Shown here piece by piece: positions 1 through 6,681 of a stretch of 16,658 nucleotides of DNA. Position 1 is the first letter of the stretch. Each line of letters starts with the position of its first letter. The notes beneath the pieces were generated by a model, which saw nothing but the letters and a program-made list of their open reading frames with translations, made no database searches and was not told the origin of the DNA. The translations under genes were made by a program, and so were the position numbers. The DNA is from Candidatus Acetothermia bacterium (GTDB taxonomy: Bacteria > Bipolaricaulota > Bipolaricaulia > RBG-16-55-9 > JANLFV01), in contig JAPWVC010000017.1 of assembly GCA_028275195.1 (NCBI GenBank), forward strand, positions 1 to 16,658, given 5' to 3'.

Positions 1-683
1 TCGGCGAGCCGGGAGGTGTTCGAGCTGTTCCTCCCGCCGATCACGAGCATCAGCTCCAGGGTCGGGGCCGCCCGGCGGACCGCCTCCTGCCGGAGGAGCG
101 TCTCCGGGCAGAGGGTGTTAACCACCTTCAGCTCGCGGGCGAGGGGCACGGCCCCCGCGACCGCGGCCGCGAACTGCTCCGGGAGGATCGTGGTCTGGGC
201 GAGGAGGCCCAATCTTTGGCCCTGCTCGACCTCCAGTTCCCCGGGCTCGAGGATAACCATCGCTCCCGCACCCGCAACCGCGCGGAGGCCCTCGACCTCG
301 GGATGGCCCCGATGGCCCACGATCACCAGGCGATAGCCCTCCTCCAGGAGGCGACGGGCCTCCCGCTGGGCCGCTAAGACCAGCGGACAGGTCCCGTCCA
401 CAATCTCATAGCCGCGGCGCTCGGCCTCCGCTCGGAGCTGGGGCGCAAGCCCATGGGCCCGGATGAGGAAGGGCTCCCCTCGCCCATCGGGCGGGAGCGA
501 GGCCAGGTCCGCTAGGACGATCAACCCTCCCGCTTCGAGCCGGGCCACCTCTCCGGGGTTGTGGATCGGCGGGCCGAGGCAGTAGAGCCTCCCGCGCTCC
601 CGGAGGAGCCGCTCGATCAGCCTGACGATCCGGCGGACCCCTGAACAGAAGCCATATGGCCGGATGAGCTCGATCTCCATCAT
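1..683 (-). CDS. ispH: 4-hydroxy-3-methylbut-2-enyl diphosphate reductase, 3' end cut off by window edge
   Basis: IspH (LytB) performs the last MEP-pathway step, reducing HMBPP to IPP and DMAPP with a [4Fe-4S] cluster in the cytosol. The first 227 codons are present. The three cluster cysteines are visible: GFCSGV (C13), DGTCP (C99) and NTLCPET (C192). Substrate-binding positions of the family are also visible: H41 in IHN, H77 in RAHG, H127/E129 in GHPEVEG, T164/T165 in AQTT, and the SSN triplet at 220-222. Only the C-terminal portion lies outside the window. I chose ATG 683-681 because it overlaps the plsC stop as ATGA and has AGGTGG about ten bases upstream; a second ATG follows at once. 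It is the last gene seen of the hutI-ispE-cmk-plsC-ispH series. The identification is very secure. Confidence 0.96.
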   Translation of the reverse strand, partial: MMEIELIRPYGFCSGVRRIVRLIERLLRERGRLYCLGPPIHNPGEVARLEAGGLIVLADLASLPPDGRGEPFLIRAHGLAPQLRAEAERRGYEIVDGTCPLVLAAQREARRLLEEGYRLVIVGHRGHPEVEGLRAVAGAGAMVILEPGELEVEQGQRLGLLAQTTILPEQFAAAVAGAVPLARELKVVNTLCPETLLRQEAVRRAAPTLELMLVIGGRNSSNTSRLA

Positions 684-1318
684 CCCTCCCGTTCCACCTG
701 ATCGATCCGCTCCATCAACATCAGGCTCAGCCGCTCGTAGCGCTCCTCCCGCCCGATCCAGGGTGGGAGGGCCCTAGCTAGCTCCTCGAGATGGAACGGC
801 CGGCCGAAGCGGACCTCAACCCTCGGGAAATGGAAGGGGTAATGCGGGGGATAAGGGCCATGGGCGACGAGCCTCACCGGGAGGATCTTCTGGCCCGTCC
901 GCTCGGCGAACCTCGCCACCCCGATCTTCGGGCCCTTCGCCCCTTTGGTGGTCCCCTCGGGGAAGATCCCGACTAGCTCACGGGCCTCGATCGCCGCCAG
1001 GACCCTCCGGTAATCGCTCAACCGGAAGCTCTCGCGGTCGATCGGGATCGCATAGAGGCGGATGAGGATGGCCAGTGCAGGGTTCCGCATCAGGGTCTTG
1101 CGGGCCACGAACCGGATCTGCTGCCGCCCGCCCACGGCCACAGCCAAAAGAGGGATGTCCCAATAGCTCCGGTGGCGGGCGATGAGGATCGCCCCGTCCT
1201 TGGGGATGTTCCTCCGCCCGTAGACCCTCAGCCGGAAGAGGGCCCGCAACACCAGCCAGAGGATCGAGACGCTAAAGAGATAGAAGAGGGCCTTAATGAG
1301 CCTTCCGAGCCTGCTCAT
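680..1318 (-). CDS. plsC: 1-acyl-sn-glycerol-3-phosphate acyltransferase (PlsC/LPLAT family)
   Basis: The predicted 212-residue protein belongs to the lysophospholipid acyltransferase family, which transfers an acyl chain to lysophosphatidic acid to make phosphatidic acid at the membrane. The catalytic H-x4-D block is HRSYWD (H49, D54), preceded by Arg rather than the usual Asn. The substrate-binding FPEGT block is at 119-123. A hydrophobic N-terminal stretch at about residues 10-30 fits membrane association. I chose ATG 1318-1316 because it forms an ATGA overlap with the cmk stop; an in-frame ATG at 1345 would add nine residues inside cmk and looks unnecessary. The cmk-plsC-ispH order is familiar from Firmicutes-type genomes. 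The family is certain. The exact acyl acceptor is inferred. Confidence 0.92.
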   Translation of the reverse strand: MSRLGRLIKALFYLFSVSILWLVLRALFRLRVYGRRNIPKDGAILIARHRSYWDIPLLAVAVGGRQQIRFVARKTLMRNPALAILIRLYAIPIDRESFRLSDYRRVLAAIEARELVGIFPEGTTKGAKGPKIGVARFAERTGQKILPVRLVAHGPYPPHYPFHFPRVEVRFGRPFHLEELARALPPWIGREERYERLSLMLMERIDQVEREG

Positions 1319-1917
1319 CTCTCTTTCCGGGCCCGCTGAATCCACGCGAGGGCCCGCTCGACCACCTCCTCGACGGTCAGCCCATCGGTCGAGATCACGA
1401 GGGCATCGGGGGCCGGGTCGAGCCGCCCGAAGCCACGGTCCCGCCGATCTCTCTCCGCGATCTCCCGCTCGATCTCCGTCAGCGAGCCGCCCCGCTCGCG
1501 GAACCGCCGCCGCGCCCGCTCCTCGAGAGAGGCCTCGAGGAAGATCTTCACCTCGGCCTCGGGGAGGACGACCCGCCCGATGTCCCGCCCTTCCATCACC
1601 ACATCCCGGCCTTCCGCCAGCTCCCGCTGCCTTGCGATGAGGAAGGCCCGGACACGGGGGTCACGGGCCACCTCGCTCGAGAGCCGGTCCAGCTCCTCAT
1701 TATATAGCTCGGCTGTGATGTCCCTCCCGTTCAGGAGGACTCGCTCGCCCTCGAGCTCGAGCTCCATTTCCTCCAGCTCGAGCCCTTGCCTCAGCCCCCA
1801 GGCGACCGCGCGATACATCGCCCCAGTGTTGATGAACTGGAAGCCCAGCTTCCTCGCGAGCCTCCGCCCGACCGTGGTCTTCCCCGATCCCGCCGGGCCA
1901 TCGATCGCGATCTTCAT
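1315..1917 (-). CDS. cmk: Cytidylate kinase
   Basis: The 200-residue protein phosphorylates CMP and dCMP with ATP in the cytosol. The Walker A loop GPAGSGKTT is at residues 7-15, TGAMYR at 31-36, and the EGRDIG nucleotide-binding motif at 109-114. The Arg-rich lid segment (RDRRDRGF) is near 157-164. At 200 residues it is slightly shorter than the usual 215-230 because the region between residues 45 and 75 is compact. The ATG at 1917-1915 overlaps the ispE stop (ATGA), with AAAGGA upstream as ribosome binding site. CMP is released by IspF in the MEP pathway, so a place between ispE and ispH is metabolically sensible, though that link is inference. Confidence 0.96.
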   Translation of the reverse strand: MKIAIDGPAGSGKTTVGRRLARKLGFQFINTGAMYRAVAWGLRQGLELEEMELELEGERVLLNGRDITAELYNEELDRLSSEVARDPRVRAFLIARQRELAEGRDVVMEGRDIGRVVLPEAEVKIFLEASLEERARRRFRERGGSLTEIEREIAERDRRDRGFGRLDPAPDALVISTDGLTVEEVVERALAWIQRARKER

Positions 1918-2957
1918 GGCCGGTCCTTTGGCTCAAACTCATAGCCCACTTGGGTGGGGAGGCAGAGGGAGACCCAGGCCCCCAGATCTCTTGCCTCTCC
2001 CATAAAGCGCTCGAGCTCGCTCCTTGGCCTGGTAAGGAACCTCTTGGATATATGCTTATCCCGCCGTCCGGCCATCAGCCCAGGGCGCCAGGCCCAGGAA
2101 AAAGCATAATAAGTCGGGCCACTCCCGCTCATCCCGAAGAAGAGGCCGACCCTTTCCCGCCAGCGCTCTAGGAAGGCGCGATACCCTTTCAATTCCGGGC
2201 AGAGCTTCCAAGCTGCTCCCTCAAGATCATTGGCAAGATCGAGCTCATATTCGAGCTCTTCCCCCTTGGCCTCGGCCTCCCCGGGCTCCACATTGGCCCT
2301 CCGGAGGAGCCGCTTCCATCCCCTTGGGGGGCGCATTTCAGTGCGGATAAGATCATGGCTGGAGTGCATCCGGAGCTTCTGCCCCTCCGCCGGTTCCTCG
2401 CCGGTCCGGTCGAATTCGGCATAGACCTCGGCGGTCCGCAGGGCGCAAGGCGGCTTGAGCAGCACGATGAAATGGTCCGAGAAGGGCGAGGGAAGCCGAG
2501 AGAGGCGCTCGCCCCGCCCCTCCGCGCGGCAGAGCCCGCCCTCGAAGAAGAAGGGGGCATCGCTCCCCAGCTCCAGGCCCAGGGCCTTCAGCTCCTCTTT
2601 CCTGAAGCCTAGCTGGAATAGCTCATTAATCCCCGCGAGCGTCGCGGCGGCATCGCTGCTTGCGCCGCCCAAGCCCGCGCCGGCGGGGATCCGCTTCAAT
2701 AAGCGGATATGCACCCCTTCCGAGCAGCCGGCCCGGGCTAGAATCAGCCGGGCCGCGCGATAGACCAAGTTCTCTTCCGGGGGGATTCCCAGGTCCGGCT
2801 CCACCTCCAAGGTCACTCCCGAGGGCCTGGGCTCGAGCTCTAGCTCATCGGCCAGGGAGATGCTCTGCATGAGGGTCCGGATCTCATGGTAGCCATCCTC
2901 CCGCCCGCCGAGGACCCGCAGGCCCAGGTTAATCTTGGCATAGGCTCGGATGCGCAT
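1914..2957 (-). CDS. ispE: 4-diphosphocytidyl-2-C-methyl-D-erythritol kinase (IspE), with two insertions
   Basis: This GHMP kinase phosphorylates CDP-methylerythritol in the MEP pathway. The N terminus has AKINLGL with the catalytic-type Lys (K8). The ATP loop is GLGGASSDAAATL (95-107), GSDAPFF carries the catalytic Asp (D133), and the third GHMP motif GMSGSGPT is at 275-282. The predicted length is 347 residues, well above the usual 280-300. The excess is an approximately 50-residue charged stretch (about 186-238) before the conserved ANDLE motif, and a basic stretch of about 27 residues after motif 3 (about 287-314). I chose ATG 2957-2955 because family homology begins there and GCGAGG lies six bases upstream; an ATG at 2999 would add a non-homologous tail. 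Its start lies inside hutI (29-bp overlap), so the two are probably translationally coupled. Confidence 0.94.
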   Translation of the reverse strand: MRIRAYAKINLGLRVLGGREDGYHEIRTLMQSISLADELELEPRPSGVTLEVEPDLGIPPEENLVYRAARLILARAGCSEGVHIRLLKRIPAGAGLGGASSDAAATLAGINELFQLGFRKEELKALGLELGSDAPFFFEGGLCRAEGRGERLSRLPSPFSDHFIVLLKPPCALRTAEVYAEFDRTGEEPAEGQKLRMHSSHDLIRTEMRPPRGWKRLLRRANVEPGEAEAKGEELEYELDLANDLEGAAWKLCPELKGYRAFLERWRERVGLFFGMSGSGPTYYAFSWAWRPGLMAGRRDKHISKRFLTRPRSELERFMGEARDLGAWVSLCLPTQVGYEFEPKDRP

Positions 2958-4140
2958 AGACCACCTCGCCCCGCTTGAGGACATACCTGACCCGATCATG
3001 GCCGATGAAGTAGGGGATCTGCTTGTAGTTATCGAGGTCTAGGATCACAAGATCGGCGAGCATGCCCGGGGCGATCACCCCCCGATCTTGGAGGCCGAGG
3101 GCCCAGGCCCCATTCCGCGTTGCGGCGATGAGGGCCTCCTCGACGGTCATCCCCATCCTCATCACCGCCAGGGTGACGATAAAGAGCATCGAGCTGATCA
3201 AGCATGTCCCGGGATTGAAGTCCGTGGCCAAGGCCACGGGAAGCCCGGCCTCCAGCATCTTCCTCACCGGCGGGAAGGGGGCATTCAAGGTGAAGGCCGT
3301 CCCCGGCAGGAGCACCGGGATCACGCCCGCTTCCTTCAGCCGCTTGAGCCCCTCATCTGAGGCTCTCAGGAGGTGATCGGCCGAGACGGCCCCCAGCTCG
3401 GCCGCCAGCTCCGCCCCGCCGGACCATTCCAGCTCGTCCGCATGGATCTTCAACTTCAAGCCGGCCGCACGGCAGGCCGACAAGATCTTCCGGCTCTCCT
3501 CGACGGAGAAGAACCCCGGCTCGCAGAAGACATCGCAGAACTCCGCCAACCCTAGCCTCTTGACCTCCGGGATCATCGCTAGGACTTCCCTGACATACTC
3601 CGAGCTGCTCTTCCCCTCAGGGACGGCATGGGCCCCGAGGAAGGTCGGGACGAGGTCGAGCGGGAGGTCCTCATCCAGCCGCTTGATCACTCGGAGGAGC
3701 TTCAGCTCGTTCTCCAGGTCCAGGCCGTAGCCGCTCTTGACCTCGACGGTCGTGGTCCCCTGGCAGAGCATCTCGAGCAGGAAGCGCTTGGCGCTCTGAT
3801 ACAGGTCCTCCTCGCTCGCCCGGCGGACCGCCGCGACCGTGGTCCTGATCCCCCCGCTGGTGTAGCGCTCGCCCCGGCAGCGCCTCAAGAACTCTTCTTC
3901 CCTCGTCTCGGCGAAGACCGCATGAGTGTGAGGATCGACCAGCCCGGGGAGGACCACCCCGCCCCGGGCGTCTAGCTCCCTGAGATGGGGAGGGGAAGGG
4001 GCAGGTGCGCGGTCCAGCGGCCCGAACTCCGCGATCTTCCCATCCCTGATCTTGATGTAGCATCTTTCGTGGGCAGCCAACTCCATCCCTCGAGCTTGAG
4101 GGGTGACGAGTTGACCGATCCCAACGATCAGGAGCTCCAT
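2929..4140 (-). CDS. hutI: Imidazolonepropionase
   Basis: HutI hydrolyses 4-imidazolone-5-propanoate to N-formimino-L-glutamate, the third step of histidine degradation. The 403-residue protein is an amidohydrolase-superfamily enzyme. The metal-binding HTH is at 71-73 within LPGLVDPHTHAVF, KSGYG at 135-139, the metal His in HADE at H233, SADH with H256, and the conserved DFNPGT with D307. Length is normal for the family. The start is ATG 4140-4138, matching the usual N terminus. There is no Shine-Dalgarno sequence, but a -10-like CATAAT ends seven bases upstream, pointing to a leaderless message. It is divergent from hutH and its end overlaps ispE. Urocanase (hutU) and the last-step enzyme are not in the window. 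Confidence 0.96.
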   Translation of the reverse strand: MELLIVGIGQLVTPQARGMELAAHERCYIKIRDGKIAEFGPLDRAPAPSPPHLRELDARGGVVLPGLVDPHTHAVFAETREEEFLRRCRGERYTSGGIRTTVAAVRRASEEDLYQSAKRFLLEMLCQGTTTVEVKSGYGLDLENELKLLRVIKRLDEDLPLDLVPTFLGAHAVPEGKSSSEYVREVLAMIPEVKRLGLAEFCDVFCEPGFFSVEESRKILSACRAAGLKLKIHADELEWSGGAELAAELGAVSADHLLRASDEGLKRLKEAGVIPVLLPGTAFTLNAPFPPVRKMLEAGLPVALATDFNPGTCLISSMLFIVTLAVMRMGMTVEEALIAATRNGAWALGLQDRGVIAPGMLADLVILDLDNYKQIPYFIGHDRVRYVLKRGEVVYAHPSLCQD

Positions 4141-4147
4141 CGCCGAT

Positions 4148-4177
4148 ATTATGCAAAAGCCGGAGCAGGGCGAGCAA
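4148..4177 (-). promoter_or_regulatory. Candidate promoter of hutI operon
   Basis: On the minus strand, TTGCTC (4177-4172) lies 18 bases upstream of CATAAT (4153-4148). The predicted transcription start falls at or next to the hutI ATG at 4140, so the message would have no leader, consistent with the absence of a Shine-Dalgarno. The -35 match is weak (three of six). A perfect TATAAT on the same strand at 4212-4207 could instead give a leader of about 60 bases. Confidence 0.45.
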
Positions 4178-4185
4178 AGCGCGGG

Positions 4186-4214
4186 TTGCAGCGGAGCGGA
4201 TCGGCCATTATATT
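4186..4214 (+). promoter_or_regulatory. Candidate promoter of hutH-era
   Basis: TTGCAG (4186-4191) and TATATT (4209-4214) are separated by exactly 17 bases. The -10 box ends seven bases before the hutH ATG, so transcription would start at or beside the start codon (leaderless or nearly so). Only CAGGCAG precedes the ATG, which is a poor ribosome binding site. The -35 boxes of this promoter and the hutI promoter are eight bases apart, related by GCAA-N8-TTGC symmetry (4174-4189). A shared regulator could bind there, which is inference. Confidence 0.5.
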
Positions 4215-4221
4215 CAGGCAG

Positions 4222-5706
4222 ATGGACCGAGCGGTGATCGAGCTGGATGGGGACAGCCTGACGATCGAGCAAGCGGAGGCGGTCGTCTTCCAGCGGGCCG
4301 CGGTCCGGCCGAGCGAGGCGAGCCTGGCAAGGGTCGAACGGGCCCGGCGGACCCTGGGGGAGGCCCTCGCCCGTGGCGAGCCGATCTACGGGGTGAACAC
4401 CGGCTTCGGGAAGCTGAGCGAGGTCCTCATCCCCCCGGAGCGGCAGCGGGCGCTCCAGGAGAACCTCCTCCGGAGCCATGCCGTCGGGGTGGGAGAGCCC
4501 CTCCCGGACGAGGCGAGCCGCGCGGCCTTGCTCTTTCGGCTCAATTCCCTGCTCAAGGGCCACTCCGGGGTCCGGCCTAGGCTGATCGAATATCTTGTCA
4601 CGCTCTTGAACCGGCATGTCTACCCCGTGATCCCCGCCAAGGGGTCGGTCGGGGCCTCGGGAGACCTTGCCCCGCTAGCCCATCTCGCCCTGATCCTGAT
4701 CGGCGAAGGGGAAGCTAAGCTCGACGGCCAGCTCTTGCCGGGGCGGGAGGTCCTCCGGCGGCTAGGGCTCGAGCCACTGGAGCTAGAGCCGAAAGAGGGG
4801 CTAGCCCTGATCAATGGGACCCAGGTCTCCCTGGCCGTGGGCTTCCTCGCCTTCGTCCGGGCCGAGCGGCTCCTCGAGGCCGCGATCCTTCTCTCCGCGA
4901 TGGCCCTGGAGGCCTATGGCGGGCGGAGCGGCCCCCTCGCGGAGGAGATCCACCGGGCTCGGCCCCATCCGGGCCAGGTCGCGGTCGCGGCCCGGCTCAG
5001 GGGGCTCCTCCGCGGGAGCGGCCTGGTCGATAGCAATGATGATATTCAAGACCCCTACTCCCTGAGATGCGTCCCCCAGATCCTCGGGGCGGCCTCGGAC
5101 GCATTAGGGTTTGTCCGGGAGAGGCTCCAGATCGAGATGAACTCCGCGACCGATAATCCCTTGATCTTCCCCGAGGCCGGCCGGGTCCTCTCCGGGGGGA
5201 ACTTCCATGGCGAGCCTTTAGCCTTGGCCTTCGAGCTCCTGGCCCAGGCCACGGCGGAGGTCGGGGCCCTCGCCGAGCGCCAGCTCAACCTCTTATTGAA
5301 CGCCCCGGGGCTCCCGCCCTTCCTGGCCGAGGAGCCGGGCCTCTCCTCCGGGCTGATGCTGCTCCAATACACCGCCGCGGCCTTGGTGAGCGAGAACAAG
5401 GTCTTGGCCCACCCCGCGGCCGTGGACTCGATCCCCACCTCCGGCGGGATCGAGGACCACAACAGCCTCTGCTCGGTCTCGGCCCATAAGGCTCTAAAGG
5501 TCGTGGAGAACGCTGAGCAGATCCTGGCCCTCGGCTTACTCGCCGCGGCCCAGGCCCTCGACTTCCGCGAGGCTCAGCGGATGGCGCCGGCCACAAGGGC
5601 GGTCTATACGAAGATCCGGGCCGCGATCCCTCACCTCGCCGCGGATCGAGTCATGCAAGGGGACATCCAGAGGGCCCTTGCGCTCATCAAGGAGGGGCTG
5701 GGATGA
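4222..5706 (+). CDS. hutH: Histidine ammonia-lyase
   Basis: HutH deaminates L-histidine to trans-urocanate, the first step of histidine catabolism, in the cytosol. The 494-residue protein has the Ala-Ser-Gly triad (145-147) in GSVGASGDLAPL that cyclises to the MIO cofactor. It also has the YGVNTGFG motif (catalytic-type Tyr56), NGTQVS, and a C-terminal half typical of aromatic ammonia-lyases, including NFHGEP and SIPTSGGIEDHNS. Length is normal, and the residues around the active site fit histidine rather than phenylalanine or tyrosine lyases, supported by the divergent hutI. I chose ATG 4222; the frame is open further upstream, but that lies inside hutI and has no homology. The stop overlaps the era start (ATGA). 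Confidence 0.96.
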   Translation: MDRAVIELDGDSLTIEQAEAVVFQRAAVRPSEASLARVERARRTLGEALARGEPIYGVNTGFGKLSEVLIPPERQRALQENLLRSHAVGVGEPLPDEASRAALLFRLNSLLKGHSGVRPRLIEYLVTLLNRHVYPVIPAKGSVGASGDLAPLAHLALILIGEGEAKLDGQLLPGREVLRRLGLEPLELEPKEGLALINGTQVSLAVGFLAFVRAERLLEAAILLSAMALEAYGGRSGPLAEEIHRARPHPGQVAVAARLRGLLRGSGLVDSNDDIQDPYSLRCVPQILGAASDALGFVRERLQIEMNSATDNPLIFPEAGRVLSGGNFHGEPLALAFELLAQATAEVGALAERQLNLLLNAPGLPPFLAEEPGLSSGLMLLQYTAAALVSENKVLAHPAAVDSIPTSGGIEDHNSLCSVSAHKALKVVENAEQILALGLLAAAQALDFREAQRMAPATRAVYTKIRAAIPHLAADRVMQGDIQRALALIKEGLG

Positions 5707-6587
5707 AGTCCGGGTTCGTGGGGGTCCTCGGCCAGACGAATGTAGGGAAGTCGACCTTCATCAACGCGATCTTAGGGCGGAAGGTCGTGATCGTCTCGGA
5801 GAAGATCCAGACGACCCGTAACAGGATCCGCTGCATCTACAATGATGAGGACTCCCAGATCATCTTCGTCGACACCCCCGGGCTCCACAAGCCGGTGAAC
5901 AAGCTGAGCAGCTATCTCCTCCAGCAGGCCTATGGCGCGCTTCAGGGGCTGGACCTGCTCCTATACATGGTCGAGCCGTGGGTCGAGGTCCAGCCCTACG
6001 ACCGAGAGGTCTTCAAGCGCTTAAAGGAGCTGCAGCTCCCGGCGATCCTCCTGGTGAACAAGATCGACCGGGCTAAGGGGAACGAGGTCCCCGAGACGCT
6101 CAAGAACTACGGCGAGCTCGGGCTATTCAAGGAGCTGGTCCCCATCTCCTGTAAGGAGGGGATCAACCTCGGTTTAGCGCTGAAATTGGTGAAGGAGAAC
6201 CTCCCCGAGGGGCCGGCCTACTTCCCCAAGGATGAGCTGACCGACCGCTCGGAGGAGTTCTTGATCGCGGAGTTCGTGCGAGAGCAGATCTTCCAGTTGA
6301 CCTATCAGGAGGTCCCCTACTCCACGGCCGTGGAGGTGGTGGAGCTCCGCGAGCGCGAGGAGGACCACCTGATCGAGATCTACGCTGACATCTATGTGGC
6401 GCGAGACTCCCAGAAGGGGATCTTGGTGGGCGAGGGGGGGCGGATGATCCGCGAGATCGGGACTCGCGCCCGGCGAGAGATCGAGCGGCTCCTGGGGGCC
6501 CATGTCTATCTCGACCTCCGGGTCAAGGTCCGCAAGGATTGGGTGGAGGACGAGCGCCAGATCGTCCGCCTGGTCGGACAGGATTAA
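5703..6587 (+). CDS. era: GTPase Era
   Basis: Era is an essential GTPase that binds the 3' end of 16S rRNA and helps assemble the 30S subunit. The 294-residue protein has G1 GQTNVGKST (10-18; the usual Arg-Pro is Gln-Thr here), TTR switch region (37-39), G3 DTPG (57-60), G4 NKID (119-122) and G5 SCK (usually SAK). The C-terminal KH domain shows GILVGEGG (239-246) followed by the conserved basic helix. Length is typical. The start ATG overlaps the hutH stop (ATGA), with a strong AAGGAGG at 5689-5695 seven bases upstream, so coupling to hutH translation is likely. It therefore seems to depend on the hutH promoter, since no separate promoter is seen. Confidence 0.97.
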   Translation: MKSGFVGVLGQTNVGKSTFINAILGRKVVIVSEKIQTTRNRIRCIYNDEDSQIIFVDTPGLHKPVNKLSSYLLQQAYGALQGLDLLLYMVEPWVEVQPYDREVFKRLKELQLPAILLVNKIDRAKGNEVPETLKNYGELGLFKELVPISCKEGINLGLALKLVKENLPEGPAYFPKDELTDRSEEFLIAEFVREQIFQLTYQEVPYSTAVEVVELREREEDHLIEIYADIYVARDSQKGILVGEGGRMIREIGTRARREIERLLGAHVYLDLRVKVRKDWVEDERQIVRLVGQD

Positions 6588-6612
6588 GTTCAGCCTGCCC
6601 GGCCTGATTGAA

Positions 6613-6642
6613 TTGACACAAGGGTGCCAAGGGGGCTAAAAT
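6613..6642 (+). promoter_or_regulatory. Near-consensus sigma-70 promoter for the diguanylate cyclase operon
   Basis: A perfect TTGACA (6613-6618) is followed 18 bases later by TAAAAT (6637-6642, five of six). It sits in the 94-bp gap after era, giving a predicted leader of about 33 bases before the GTG start at 6682. It is the best promoter by eye in the window and probably drives the genes through deoC and recO. Confidence 0.65.
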
Positions 6643-6647
6643 TAGCC
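6634..6647. repeat. Inverted repeat over the -10 box
   Basis: GGCTAA-AA-TTAGCC has six-base perfect arms around a two-base centre and covers the TAAAAT -10 box completely. Its placement would suit an operator, but an arm of six bases can also arise by chance. No known regulator motif is recognised. Confidence 0.4.
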
Positions 6648-6681
6648 AAACCGGCGAGGAGGGGAGAGCCGTAAAGCAGCG

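Noticed and set aside
1740..1800. Short repeated CTCGAG/GAGCTC runs inside cmk.
   Set aside because: They come from a Glu-Leu repeat (MELELEGE) with preferred GAG and CTC codons, not from a DNA repeat.
3985..4221. A plus-strand extension of hutH by 79 codons into hutI.
   Set aside because: The added part is antisense to hutI and crosses the promoter gap. HutH homology starts near ATG 4222.
2929..4617. A 562-codon minus-strand frame extending hutI upstream through the promoter gap into hutH.
   Set aside because: HutI homology starts at ATG 4140. The extra 159 codons are antisense to hutH and resemble nothing; long chance frames are common in GC-rich DNA.
6588..6612. Terminator after era.
   Set aside because: GC-rich, but no stem followed by T residues could be found.
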